This document shows, in pieces, positions 15,873 to 24,045 of a DNA stretch of 64,000 nt (positions are counted from its first letter, which is position 1; each line of letters opens with the position of its first letter). The notes beneath the pieces are model-generated. The model had not been told where the DNA came from. It was given only the letters and a program-made list of their open reading frames with translations, and ran no database searches. Source of the DNA: Sphingomonas sp. JC676. Lineage in GTDB: Bacteria > Pseudomonadota > Alphaproteobacteria > Sphingomonadales > Sphingomonadaceae. Both the position numbers and the translations under genes were made by a program. The stretch spans positions 62,001 through 126,000 of the forward strand of contig NZ_JACTGR010000003.1 of NCBI RefSeq assembly GCF_014489075.1. Direction: 5' to 3'.

Positions 15873-16757
15873 TTATGCGGCGGCGGTGACTTGCTGGCGA
15901 GCCTTGAGTTCGCACAGAAAGCCATGGAGCACTTCGGTTGACAGACCGTGCAGCATCAGCCGGAATCCGGCCCGCAGCGTCGAGAACGGCACGAGCGGGT
16001 GGCGGTTGTTGATCATTGCGAGATGCTTCTCCTCGCCGGTGAGGCGTGCGGCGTAGAGGCCGATCGTCTCGTCGAGCTGGAGCGAATTGGACGCGCGCCA
16101 GAAGTCGCGGTCGCTGAGCAGCAGGGCATAGGCCGGCGTGTAGATTTCGATCGCGGTCTGCAGGTCGATCAGGTTGAAGCGGCCGGCAGGCATCGGGTCG
16201 ATCGGCAGATCGGCGGTGATCGCGCTGAAATCGAGCGCCTCGACGCGCTCGAGCGACGTGCCGCGCCGTTCCAATTCGGCATTCAGCTGGATCAGGAAAT
16301 TGAAGATGTTGAGGTCGTGCTTGAGGAACAGATTGTCCTCCACGTCCCGGATCTCGCGCGGCTGCATTGGCTCGAGCTCTGGGCGGAAGCCGGGCGTGGC
16401 ATTGTCGGCGATGAAGCGCAGCACCTGCCCGCCGAGATGGAAGTGGCGCAGGATCAGCCGGTTGGCGTCGGGCGTCAGGAAATGGCGCATGCCGAACGCG
16501 ATCGACCGGTGGAGCAGCCGCGGCGCATGCGGCCAGCGCGGGCTGATTGTGTGGACGAGCTGCGCCACCACGATCATCGCGCGGGCGAAGGGCCGCACGA
16601 CGGGTAGCAGGAATTGGCGACTGCGCGAGGCCTGGTCACGGATCAGCGCAGCCTTGGCCTCGGGCGCGAAGGGCAGCGAGCGGTCGAGCATCAGCGCGAG
16701 GCCCGGATCGGGATCGGCGCGGTCGTAATGCGCGAGGTCGAGAGCCGGCTTAGACAT
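15873..16757 (-). CDS. Conserved protein of unknown function in the lipid cassette
   Basis: This 294-residue protein is not recognised. It starts MSKPALDLAHYDRAD at 16757, overlapping the end of the iron-enzyme gene by eight bases; an open frame further upstream simply runs through that gene. It is mainly helical in appearance. A mildly hydrophobic stretch (PFARAMIVVAQLVHTISP, about residues 55-72) precedes His-rich segments such as MRHFLTPDANRLILRHFHLGG (written here as landmarks at about residues 85-115). A second conserved-looking block is KHDLNIFNFLIQLNAELE. No catalytic motif stands out, although the histidines could bind metal. Position between a heme-oxygenase-like iron enzyme and an acyltransferase/ligase fusion suggests a role in forming or handling a modified fatty acyl product. 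Confidence 0.6.
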   Translation of the reverse strand: MSKPALDLAHYDRADPDPGLALMLDRSLPFAPEAKAALIRDQASRSRQFLLPVVRPFARAMIVVAQLVHTISPRWPHAPRLLHRSIAFGMRHFLTPDANRLILRHFHLGGQVLRFIADNATPGFRPELEPMQPREIRDVEDNLFLKHDLNIFNFLIQLNAELERRGTSLERVEALDFSAITADLPIDPMPAGRFNLIDLQTAIEIYTPAYALLLSDRDFWRASNSLQLDETIGLYAARLTGEEKHLAMINNRHPLVPFSTLRAGFRLMLHGLSTEVLHGFLCELKARQQVTAAA

Positions 16758-17445
16758 GGTCGAGCTCCTCGAGCTGGAGGCGATAGAGGCGCGCGACGAT
16801 CCGTGCATGGCGGACAATGTCTTCGGCGGTCGCCGCATCACGCACGGCGAGCGCCAGCGCCTTATCGAACATATCCAGATGATCCCCGTCGTTGGCGCCG
16901 TGATAAGCGAGGAAGCTTACCGCCTCCTTGCCGAGCCCGAGCTGCGCCTGGATCGCCTGGGACCAGGGGAGCGCGAGACGCTCGCCCAGCCCCTCGATAA
17001 TGAACATCGCGCCGAGCATGCCGAGCGGATCCGGTTTCGACGCCGCCTGGTACATGAAGGCCGAGAGCGCCTCCGACCCGATATTCTTGCGCGCCGAGAC
17101 TATGTCCTCGAGCACGCCGCCCGCGGCGACGTAATTCTGCTCGAGCAGACGATAGTCGCGATGCTCGGCGACCGCATGGCGGACGAACAGCGAGCGCAAT
17201 TCCTCATGCTCGGAGCCGAGGTTCGACGCGGCGCGGCTGATCCAGCGGCTGCCCTCCACCACCTGCTGCCGCAGGTTGCGAAGCAAAGCCTGATAGTCCT
17301 CGCGGCGCAGCTTGCCGGCGGTCAGGCGCGCGATCACCGGCACCTGCACCAGCGCGCTTTCGAAATCGATCCAGACCATGGCGAGCCCGCGATGCGTGCG
17401 CTCGACCAGCGCGGCATTGTCTTCGGCAACGGCAAGAGCGTTCAT
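16750..17445 (-). CDS. Heme-oxygenase-like iron-containing redox enzyme (HDO/TenA-like fold)
   Basis: This 231-residue all-helical protein fits the iron-containing redox enzyme family related to heme-oxygenase-like diiron oxidases (UndA, BesC and relatives). Candidate metal ligands lie in WISRAAS-flanking Glu64, HAVAEHRDY (residues 90-98), IIEGLGERL (149-157) and YHGANDGDHLDMFD (181-194). Relatives act on fatty acids or amino acids, for example decarboxylating medium-chain acids to alkenes. The ATG at 17445 overlaps the KAS III stop (ATGA) and the stop lies inside the next gene, so these three genes are translationally linked. Placement after a ketoacyl synthase points to oxidation of a fatty acyl chain, but the actual substrate is unknown. 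Confidence 0.7.
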   Translation of the reverse strand: MNALAVAEDNAALVERTHRGLAMVWIDFESALVQVPVIARLTAGKLRREDYQALLRNLRQQVVEGSRWISRAASNLGSEHEELRSLFVRHAVAEHRDYRLLEQNYVAAGGVLEDIVSARKNIGSEALSAFMYQAASKPDPLGMLGAMFIIEGLGERLALPWSQAIQAQLGLGKEAVSFLAYHGANDGDHLDMFDKALALAVRDAATAEDIVRHARIVARLYRLQLEELDHV

Positions 17446-18575
17446 TTCTCGTCTCCCACAACGGTGAGGCCGGCATAGGCCATGATGCACTGGCCGCTTT
17501 CCGGCACGGCGCAGAGGATGCGCTGGCCCGGCCGCAGACGGCCCGAGCACATCAGATCGTCGATCATCAGGAAGATCGCGGCGGCGCCGACATTTCCCTT
17601 GTCGTAGATGTTGGTGAACCAGCGTTCCTCGGGGATCATGCAGCCCGCGCGCGTGGCGAGCTTCACCATCTCCTCGCGCAGGCTGTGCGCCGAGAAATGG
17701 CAGAGGAACCAGTCGACCGCATCGGGATCGATCTTCCCATCGTCGACCAGGCGCATGAACTCGCCCATCCATACCGGCAGCATCCGGTACAGCGCGTCGA
17801 TATCCTGGCGCAGCTGGAAGGCGCCGGCACGGGCCGCCTCGGGGGCGCCTCCGGTGAGGCTCCATGGGGTGAGGTCGCCATCGGCCCCGCGCACCGCGCC
17901 GCCGGTCATGCACGGCGCGAAGCGATCGGCGAAGGAGCGCAGCGAGATCCAGTCGACCCGCAGCGACAGGCCGCGCTCGGCAGGCCGGTCCTCGATCAGC
18001 AGCGCCGCGGCGCCGTCGCTTAGCGTCCAGCGCAGGAACTCGGCATCGCCGGGGAGCGTGCCGTCGGCGCGCATCGTGTCGGTGCCTATATAGTGGCCCG
18101 GGCGGAAATAGCGGCTCGAGAATTCGGCGCCGGCCACGATCGCCGCGCGGTGCTCGCCGGCGGCAACCTGCAACGCGGCCGTCTTGAACGCCATCATCGA
18201 GCTGGCGCACACGCTCTGCAGGCTCGCGACCTCGATCGGCGGGAGCCCGCTCTCGGCATGGACGCCGCTGGCTAGGCCGGGAACGAGCAGGTCGTTCTGC
18301 GTCGTGGCGGTGGCGAGGAAGCCGACACGCTGCGGATCGGTCTGGGCGAGCACACCGCGCACTGCCCGCCCCGCCAGCTTGGCGACGGTCCAGTCGCTGC
18401 TGCCATCGGGGCGGATCGCATAATGGCGGCCGCGGATGCGGTTCTGGCGCAGCGTCAGCCGGCCGAGCCGCTCGGCTTCGGGAGAGAGGCGGCCGATATA
18501 CTCGACCATCGCTTCATTGCCCACGGGCGCGCCGGGAAGGCACTGCGCGGTGGCGGTCACATAAACGGGCTGCAT
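17442..18575 (-). CDS. Beta-ketoacyl-ACP synthase III-like thiolase-fold enzyme
   Basis: This 377-residue protein has the thiolase fold with the Cys-His-Asn triad of FabH-type enzymes: Cys123 in SVCASSM, His293 in CHFSAHS and Asn328 in DKGNVGAA. It would condense an acyl thioester with malonyl-ACP or with another acyl thioester. The sequence is more divergent than housekeeping FabH and about 50 residues longer, closer to secondary-metabolism KAS III proteins. The start ATG at 18575 lies just after the TetR-type operator; an earlier in-frame ATG at 18641 falls inside the operator and is unlikely. It leads the operon with the iron enzyme, the unknown protein and the Aas-like fusion, and is divergent from the TetR regulator. 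Confidence 0.8.
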   Translation of the reverse strand: MQPVYVTATAQCLPGAPVGNEAMVEYIGRLSPEAERLGRLTLRQNRIRGRHYAIRPDGSSDWTVAKLAGRAVRGVLAQTDPQRVGFLATATTQNDLLVPGLASGVHAESGLPPIEVASLQSVCASSMMAFKTAALQVAAGEHRAAIVAGAEFSSRYFRPGHYIGTDTMRADGTLPGDAEFLRWTLSDGAAALLIEDRPAERGLSLRVDWISLRSFADRFAPCMTGGAVRGADGDLTPWSLTGGAPEAARAGAFQLRQDIDALYRMLPVWMGEFMRLVDDGKIDPDAVDWFLCHFSAHSLREEMVKLATRAGCMIPEERWFTNIYDKGNVGAAAIFLMIDDLMCSGRLRPGQRILCAVPESGQCIMAYAGLTVVGDEK

Positions 18576-18630
18576 CACGACAACTCCATTCGATGCCCGG
18601 CGAATCACCGGACGACAGCGAAATGCCATG

Positions 18631-18674
18631 AAATTGAGCACTGTTCAATTAAATAATTAGACAGTGCTCAATTT
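18631..18674. promoter_or_regulatory. Perfect long inverted repeat: paired TetR operators
   Basis: AAATTGAGCACTGT at 18631-18644 is repeated exactly as its reverse complement ACAGTGCTCAATTT at 18661-18674, with 16 bp between. Each arm also contains a nearly symmetric 15-bp site: TTGAGCACTGTTCAA (18634-18648) and TTAGACAGTGCTCAA (18657-18671). The region lies between the KAS III operon start (18575) and the TetR start (18693). Two TetR dimers binding side by side and repressing both directions is the simplest reading. Confidence 0.7.
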
Positions 18675-18692
18675 AACCCCTATCCGGCCTCC

Positions 18693-19298
18693 ATGGGACG
18701 CCGATCCGACCACACGCGCGCCGAATTGCAGGAGCTCATCCTGGCCGAGGGCCAGCGGCTGCTCGCCGAAGTCGGTTATGCTGGCTTCTCCGCGCGTGAG
18801 GTGGCGAAGCGGATCGGCTATTCGATCGGCACGATCTACAATGTGTTCGGCAGCCATGACGCGCTGCTGACCGCGCTCAACAGCCGGACGTTCGTGCTGT
18901 GGGCGCAGACGCTGCACGACAAGCTTGCCCAGGCCGGCGAGGATCGCATCGCCGCGCTCGTCCAGGGCTATTTTGATTTCGCCGAGGGCAATTCCAATCT
19001 GTGGATGGCGATCTACGACCATCGCCTGCCGCCAAATACCGAGCTTCCCGAGCAATATCGCCTATTGCGGGCAGGGCTTACCAATATCGTCGAAGAGGAG
19101 ATTGCGCGGGCGCTTCCGCATATGGGCCGCGCCACAATCGCAGCGCTGACGCGGTCGCTAGTCGCGACGGTCCATGGGCATTGCGCCTTCGCATTGAACG
19201 GCACCTTTCTCCTGCTGGGAGAAGAAGATCCGCGCGGCGCGGCGCTCACGCGAGTCCGGGAAACTCTGGCCGCGAACAATCGTGCCGGTGCGCGCTAG
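18693..19298 (+). CDS. TetR/AcrR-family regulator of the lipid cassette
   Basis: This 201-residue protein has an N-terminal TetR helix-turn-helix (GFSAREVAKRIGYSIGTIYNVFGSHDALL, residues of about 30-58, quoted in part) and a C-terminal ligand-binding domain of the type ending in a TetR_C/WHG-like helix bundle (TRSLVATVHGHCAFALNG). It is transcribed away from the KAS III operon, and the intergenic region holds a perfect inverted repeat suited to it. The ligand is plausibly a fatty acid or acyl thioester, given the genes controlled. The ATG at 18693 is the first in frame and lies 18 bp after the operator. Confidence 0.85.
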   Translation: MGRRSDHTRAELQELILAEGQRLLAEVGYAGFSAREVAKRIGYSIGTIYNVFGSHDALLTALNSRTFVLWAQTLHDKLAQAGEDRIAALVQGYFDFAEGNSNLWMAIYDHRLPPNTELPEQYRLLRAGLTNIVEEEIARALPHMGRATIAALTRSLVATVHGHCAFALNGTFLLLGEEDPRGAALTRVRETLAANNRAGAR

Positions 19299-19326
19299 TG
19301 CCATTTCGTGATCGTGGCGACACGAA

Positions 19327-19351
19327 GAGAGGGCGGATCCCCCGCCCTCTC
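19327..19351. terminator. Hairpin between convergent genes
   Basis: GAGAGGGCGG (19327-19336) pairs perfectly with CCGCCCTCTC (19342-19351) across a five-base loop. It lies between the ends of the TetR gene (19298) and the epoxide hydrolase gene (19363). There is no T tract on either side, so it may act as a transcript-end stabiliser rather than a full intrinsic terminator. Confidence 0.4.
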
Positions 19352-19362
19352 CCGCGTGTCGA

Positions 19363-20676
19363 TCAGCGCAACGACTTGAACGCCGCGCGTAGTTCCGTGG
19401 CGAACAGTTCCGGCTCTTCCCAGGCGGCGAAATGACCGCCTTTGTCGACCTCATGGAAATAAGCGAGGTTGCGATAGGCACGCCGGGCCCAGCTCTCGGG
19501 CGCGCGATAGCTTTCGCCCGGGAAAACGGTGATGGCGACCGGTAGCGAGATTTCGCTGGTGCGTTGCGGGCCGGACAATGCGGGGCTTATCGGGCCGACC
19601 TCCCAATAGAGCCGCGCTGACGAGGTCGCGCTGTTGGTCAGCCAGTAGAGCGTGATGTCGTCGAGCACCTCGTCCGGTGATTTTTCCGGGTCACTGGCGT
19701 CATAGGTCCAGGTCATGAAGCCCGGATGCCCGAGCATCCATGCCGCGAGCCCGGTGGGCGAATCCGCCAGACCATAGCCGATCGTCTGCGGGCGCGTACC
19801 CATCACGATCGAATAGGAGCGGTTGCCCTTCTTGGCAGAGGCATTGAGCGCGTCGAACGTCGCACGTTCCTGCTCGGATAGCCCAGCCGGGGCCGGCCCG
19901 CCGGCGGCGAGTACCGTGGCGACATCGGGCGGCACGATCGCCGGCAGGTTGATATGGATGCCAAGCAGGCCGGCCGGCGCCTGCCGCGCCATCGCACTCG
20001 AGACGGGCGAGCCCCAATCGCCGCCCTGCGCGACATAGCGGGTATAGCCAAGGCGCCGCATCAGCTCCGCCCAGGTCCGGGCGATACGGTCCGGATTCCA
20101 GCCGAGATCGGTTGGCTTGCCCGAAAAACCATAGCCGGGCAGCGACGGAATAACGACGTCGAATGCATCCTCGGCACGGCCGCCATGGGCCACCGGGTCG
20201 GTCAGCGGACCGATGACCTTGAGTTGCTCGAACACCGAACCCGGCCAGCCATGCGTGATGATCACCGGCAGCGCGTTGGGATTCTTCGAGCGGACATGGA
20301 TGAAGTGGATGTCGACCCCGTCGATCCGGGTGACGAATTGAGGATAGGCATTGAGCTTCGCCTCCGCCTTCCGCCAGTCATAGCCCGTGCCCCAATGCTC
20401 GACGAGCGGCTTGAGCTTGGCGAGCTTGATGCCCTGCGACTGGTCCTCGACGGTTTCCTTGTCGGGCCAGCGCGTCTCGCGGATGCGGCGCCTGAGCTCG
20501 TTCAGGTCCTTCTGGGGAACATGAACCCGGAACGGCCGGATCGACATGTCCTCGGCCTGCTTGGCCGCGATCGCGGTCGGTGCCGGCTGGGACTGGCTCG
20601 CGGCCTGCGCGAAAGCATTCGGGGTGAGGATGGTGCCCGCCGCCAATATGGCGAGTGTCTTGATGAAGCTGTTCAT
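19363..20676 (-). CDS. Exported epoxide hydrolase (alpha/beta hydrolase with EHN domain)
   Basis: This 437-residue protein has a signal peptide (hydrophobic to AFAQ, about residue 24), an epoxide hydrolase N-terminal (EHN) domain around residues 46-150, and an alpha/beta-hydrolase core. HGWPGS (142-147) supplies the oxyanion hole, Asp220 in GGDWGS is the probable nucleophile and His415 in GGHFAAWEEP the base, as in juvenile-hormone-type epoxide hydrolases. The ATG at 20676 is chosen because GAGGAG lies eight bases upstream; a GTG at 20685 overlaps that ribosome-binding site and cannot use it. It follows a cysteine hydrolase gene by five bases, so the two form an operon, possibly for detoxifying an epoxide-containing compound. 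Confidence 0.85.
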   Translation of the reverse strand: MNSFIKTLAILAAGTILTPNAFAQAASQSQPAPTAIAAKQAEDMSIRPFRVHVPQKDLNELRRRIRETRWPDKETVEDQSQGIKLAKLKPLVEHWGTGYDWRKAEAKLNAYPQFVTRIDGVDIHFIHVRSKNPNALPVIITHGWPGSVFEQLKVIGPLTDPVAHGGRAEDAFDVVIPSLPGYGFSGKPTDLGWNPDRIARTWAELMRRLGYTRYVAQGGDWGSPVSSAMARQAPAGLLGIHINLPAIVPPDVATVLAAGGPAPAGLSEQERATFDALNASAKKGNRSYSIVMGTRPQTIGYGLADSPTGLAAWMLGHPGFMTWTYDASDPEKSPDEVLDDITLYWLTNSATSSARLYWEVGPISPALSGPQRTSEISLPVAITVFPGESYRAPESWARRAYRNLAYFHEVDKGGHFAAWEEPELFATELRAAFKSLR

Positions 20677-20681
20677 GAAAT

Positions 20682-21320
20682 TCACTCCTCGACAGAGGCT
20701 GACGGCAGCGCGGCGAGCAGCTCGGCGGTCGTCAGGATGGCATGGGCGAAGGTGGGGCCGTTCAGATCATGCGCGGCGTGCATCAGCTCGGGCGCGAAGG
20801 CGGCGGTGGCGTCGCGCACCAAGGTTACGTGATAGCCGAGTTCCATCGCGTAGCGGGCGGTCGATTCGATGCAGGTATTGGCGAGCAGCCCGACAACGAT
20901 CACGTGGGTGATGCCCTTCTGCCGCAACCGCATGTCGAGATCGGTATTGGCGAAGCCGCTTTGCCCCCAATGTTCCTTGGCGACGATGTCGCCCGGCTTG
21001 GGCGCAAAATCAGGATGCCAGTCGCCGCCCCATTCGCCGCGGGCGAAATGATGGCCGTGCATGATCTTCTCCTGCGAGGGGTTGGGATGGTCCCAATCCT
21101 CGTAATCGCCCGGCTCCCAGCGGCGGTGCGGGACGATCGCCACCTGGATATCGGCAGCGCGGACCGCGCGGTCAAGACTGCGCAGATTGTCGAGAAGCCC
21201 GACCTGTTCGGCGACCGGCTTGAGCCGCGGCCAGGCTTTCCCTTCCTCGGACAGGAAGTCGTTATAGGGATCGACGAAAAGAAGTGCGGTCGACTCTCTC
21301 TTGTAAATTGGCTGTGACAT
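20682..21320 (-). CDS. Isochorismatase-like cysteine hydrolase
   Basis: This 212-residue protein has the cysteine hydrolase fold of isochorismatases and nicotinamidases. The probable catalytic triad is Asp17 in LLFVDPYNDF, Lys115 in VAKEHWGQSGF and Cys150 in LLANTCIEST. There is no signal peptide, so it is cytoplasmic. The family hydrolyses amides or vinyl ethers; the substrate here is unknown. It leads a two-gene unit with the exported epoxide hydrolase. An inverted repeat about 87 bp upstream (21407-21423) could be a regulator site. Similar hydrolases are common in genes induced by small xenobiotics. Confidence 0.8.
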   Translation of the reverse strand: MSQPIYKRESTALLFVDPYNDFLSEEGKAWPRLKPVAEQVGLLDNLRSLDRAVRAADIQVAIVPHRRWEPGDYEDWDHPNPSQEKIMHGHHFARGEWGGDWHPDFAPKPGDIVAKEHWGQSGFANTDLDMRLRQKGITHVIVVGLLANTCIESTARYAMELGYHVTLVRDATAAFAPELMHAAHDLNGPTFAHAILTTAELLAALPSASVEE

Positions 21321-21406
21321 GTTCGTTCCAATCGATGTTTGGGCATGTTGCAGGCGGCTACTCCCGGAGCATGCTCCCTGGCGTCGCTTGAACGGAGCTC
21401 TATTTT

Positions 21407-21423
21407 GCTATGAAAATCATAGC
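21407..21423. promoter_or_regulatory. Inverted repeat upstream of the cysteine hydrolase operon
   Basis: GCTATGA-AAA-TCATAGC is a perfect 7-bp inverted repeat in an AT-rich patch between the cysteine hydrolase start (21320) and the flippase stop (21505). CTATGAAAA occurs again at about 21434, giving a second half site. Both features suggest a repressor or activator site (HxlR-, MarR- or LysR-like), but no regulator gene is adjacent. Confidence 0.4.
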
Positions 21424-21504
21424 ATCAAGACCCTATGAAAAAGAAAGTGTCGATTGTGGAGATCGACCCGGTCGATCAAACCGCTTGGTTGCGCCGGAAA
21501 GCGG

Positions 21505-22806
21505 TCAGAACAGGCTGGCCTTGGGAGCTGTTATCTCCGCGGATGCACAGGGGACGGGTCCAGAGTGGAGCGCCCGTCGCAGCATCGCCCAGACCGCGAT
21601 ATTATTGAGGATCAGCACCGCCGAAATTGCGGCAGCCAGGCCCCATAGCCCGCCCCACCAGGCGGCCGGTGCCCCCAACGCGGCGATCGTCGCGAACCGC
21701 ACGCCCGCCAGTGCCATGTTCAGGCGCTCCCCGCCGAGCACGATCAGCGCATATGCAAAGGGCGCCATCACCACCGCGGCAAGCTGCCCGGCCAACAATA
21801 TGCCGAGCACTGCCCCCGCGCCGGCGAACTCCGGATGGATCGCGCCGAGCAGAGGCTCGGCCAGGGCCGTCGCGCCGAGCGCGACCGGTACGCCCAACGC
21901 CGCCGCCGTCACCGCCATTCTCCGCAGCAGACGGCCGAGTTCGCTTCGGTCCCCGCCATTGGCGATGCGCGCCAGGGCCGGCAGGTTGCTGAACGCGATC
22001 GACGTGAAGAGTATCATGAAGCCGTTGGCGAGTTGTGCCGCCATGCGGAATGTCCCCGCCCCGGCCGCGCCGAAATAGAGCCCTGCATAGGCCAGCCCCA
22101 GCCAGTCGCCCGCCGCCACGAACAGCGCTGCTGCCGCCAGCGGCATCGCCGAACGGGCCACGTCGCGCGCGCGCATGTAGAACGCGCCTTCCCCGCCCCG
22201 CCCGTGCGCCATGCGCCGCGCGATGCCGATCAGCGCGGGCACGGCGGCCGCCGCGGTACCCGCCACCATCGCCGCAAGCACGCGCGTCAACGTCGGATTG
22301 GGCAACAGCAGCGCAAGCAGGATCGCCAGGTTGATCGGCATTTCCATCAGATGCGATCGCACCAGCTTGCCGTGCGCCTGCAGCAGCGTGACCTCGAAGC
22401 GAATGACCGGACGCAGCGCCAACGCAACGATCAGCGCCATCAGTGTGGCGCGATCGACGGCCTCTGGCGAGATCGCCAGCCAGAAGAGCACCGCGCCGAC
22501 AAAGGCGATGTCCGCCGCGACGACGAAGCCAAGCAGCTTGCCGATCAGCTGGGTTGCGATCGGACGGCCATCGGCGACGGCGGGAGCGAAGAGACGCAAC
22601 AGCGCGAGATCGAGTCCCAGTGTCGCTACGGTCGCCGCCAGTGTCGATGTCTGCAGGACCAGCCCCAGCACGCCGCTCGCCGCCGCACCCAGGAAATGGC
22701 CGATGGCGATGGTGGTCAACAGGCCCGTGGCGAGCACGAATAGCCGGATCGCGAAGAAGATCAGCTCGTGCCGCTTCGGTTCAATCTTCCATTGCCCCAT
22801 CGTCAT
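21505..22806 (-). CDS. Polysaccharide flippase-like (Wzx/MATE-fold) membrane protein
   Basis: This 433-residue protein is almost entirely hydrophobic, with about twelve to fourteen predicted membrane segments and short basic loops. It resembles lipopolysaccharide/O-antigen flippases of the MOP superfamily: an N-terminal LIFFAIRLFVLATGLLTTIAIG helix (given as a landmark), an early GVLGLVLQTSTLAATVATLG segment and repeated Ala/Leu-rich helices. It is divergent from a glycosyltransferase gene (22885) with a short 78-bp promoter region between them. It would move a lipid-linked glycan across the inner membrane, which fits the two glycosyltransferases nearby. Confidence 0.75.
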   Translation of the reverse strand: MTMGQWKIEPKRHELIFFAIRLFVLATGLLTTIAIGHFLGAAASGVLGLVLQTSTLAATVATLGLDLALLRLFAPAVADGRPIATQLIGKLLGFVVAADIAFVGAVLFWLAISPEAVDRATLMALIVALALRPVIRFEVTLLQAHGKLVRSHLMEMPINLAILLALLLPNPTLTRVLAAMVAGTAAAAVPALIGIARRMAHGRGGEGAFYMRARDVARSAMPLAAAALFVAAGDWLGLAYAGLYFGAAGAGTFRMAAQLANGFMILFTSIAFSNLPALARIANGGDRSELGRLLRRMAVTAAALGVPVALGATALAEPLLGAIHPEFAGAGAVLGILLAGQLAAVVMAPFAYALIVLGGERLNMALAGVRFATIAALGAPAAWWGGLWGLAAAISAVLILNNIAVWAMLRRALHSGPVPCASAEITAPKASLF

Positions 22807-22884
22807 ACTTGGTACGCGCGATCGAGTTCGGCTAGCAACGTCCGATATCTTCCCGGCCCTTCCTGCCGGATCCGGGGCGCGGCG

Positions 22885-24045
22885 ATGCAGATCCTTTTCC
22901 TGACCACGGTCCTGCCCGCCGAGATCCGCAACGGCGGTGAGCTATGGTCGCAAACGATCGTAGACAGTCTTCGCCGCTGCGGTGCGCAGGTCATGCTGCT
23001 CGGCTATGAACGCCCGGGATCGTCTCCCGCGCCGGGCGAGACCAGCGTGGGTGTGTGCAGCATTGAGACACGCGCCGCGCCGCTCCGTGCCGCGATCTGG
23101 GCACTGAGATCGATCGGCCGCCGCGCCTTCACTGTCCAGAAATGGATGGGGGCAGGCTATCGGGAGCAACTCGCGACGCTGATCGCAGATCGGGACTGGG
23201 ATCTCGTCGTCATCGATCATGCCCAGATGGGATGGACGCTGCCGCTGCTGCGCGACGTCCCGATCGTCTATCTCGCGCATCATGCCGAACAGTCGCTCTA
23301 CGTGCGGCTCGCGGCGTCCGCCGGTTTCGCCGGGAGGCGGGTCTATCGTCGCGAAGCGCGGCTGGTCGCCCGCGTCGAGCGTGCGGTTCTCGACGCCGCT
23401 GTGGAAACCTGGTGCATCAGCGAACACGACGCCGATCGGCTTCGCGCCCAAGCCCGCGGCATCGTCCGCGCGCTGCCGCCACTCGGTCGCGAGCAGGCCG
23501 ACGCCCCGCTTTCCGAACCCGCCGGCCCGCAGGTCGCGCTGCTCGGCAATTGGCGGTGGCAGCCCAATCGGCAGGCGTTGCGCTGGTTCCTCGATCGCGT
23601 CCAGCCTCTGCTGCCGGCGGACTGGCGGATCGAGATCGGCGGCAATGTCGACCCCGCCGGCTTGCCGGCGCCGGCGCAGGTGCGGTTCTGCGGCGCGGTC
23701 GAGGACGGGCCCGGCTTCCTGCGCCGTGCCGAGCGCGTCGCGGTGCCCTCTCTCGCGGCGGAGGGCGCCAATCTCAAGCTGCTCGATGCGATCGCGTCCG
23801 GGCGGCCGGTCGTGGCGAGCGCCAGCGCGATCCGTCTGGTCGGGCAGGTTCCGGCGGACGTGGCGGGCGCGGACTCGGCCGAGGCGTTCGCAGCGGCGCT
23901 GGTGCGCACGCCCCGGCCCGATCGCGCGGCGCGGACGCGCTGGATGGTCGCACGGCGTGTGGCGCTCGACGAGATCGTCGCCGCGGCGCTGTCAGATCGG
24001 AAGATGCCCGGCAATCGGGTCGGCGATCGCGCAGGCCGACCATAG
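22885..24045 (+). CDS. GT4-like glycosyltransferase
   Basis: This 386-residue protein has the GT-B fold of GT4-type transferases. It begins MQILFLTTVLPAEIRNGGE, with the usual Gly-rich loop; it has LLGNWRWQPNRQALRWFL in the middle and the C-terminal donor-binding block PSLAAEGANLKLLDAIASGRPVV (cited as residues of about 300-325), whose EGANLKLLDAI matches the E-x7-E region. The ATG at 22885 starts directly at the fold; open frame upstream lacks motifs and crosses the divergent promoter. It is the only plus-strand gene in the glycan region, and its last 54 bp overlap the 3' end of the convergent GT2 gene. The sugar donor is unknown. Confidence 0.75.
   Translation: MQILFLTTVLPAEIRNGGELWSQTIVDSLRRCGAQVMLLGYERPGSSPAPGETSVGVCSIETRAAPLRAAIWALRSIGRRAFTVQKWMGAGYREQLATLIADRDWDLVVIDHAQMGWTLPLLRDVPIVYLAHHAEQSLYVRLAASAGFAGRRVYRREARLVARVERAVLDAAVETWCISEHDADRLRAQARGIVRALPPLGREQADAPLSEPAGPQVALLGNWRWQPNRQALRWFLDRVQPLLPADWRIEIGGNVDPAGLPAPAQVRFCGAVEDGPGFLRRAERVAVPSLAAEGANLKLLDAIASGRPVVASASAIRLVGQVPADVAGADSAEAFAAALVRTPRPDRAARTRWMVARRVALDEIVAAALSDRKMPGNRVGDRAGRP

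Noticed and set aside
14410..16056. A 548-codon plus-strand open frame opposite the Aas-like fusion.
   Set aside because: Its composition (Arg, Asp, His, Gln rich, no hydrophobic cores) is that of an antisense shadow, and the opposite strand encodes clear MFS and PlsC domains.
20677..20685. GTG at 20685 as start of the epoxide hydrolase, overlapping the upstream stop.
   Set aside because: This GTG overlaps the GAGGAG ribosome-binding site; ATG at 20676 has correct spacing and gives a clean signal peptide.
21410..22078. A plus-strand open frame starting in the promoter region of the cysteine hydrolase.
   Set aside because: Most of it lies antisense to the flippase gene and has no recognisable features; only the first 30 or so codons are in free DNA.
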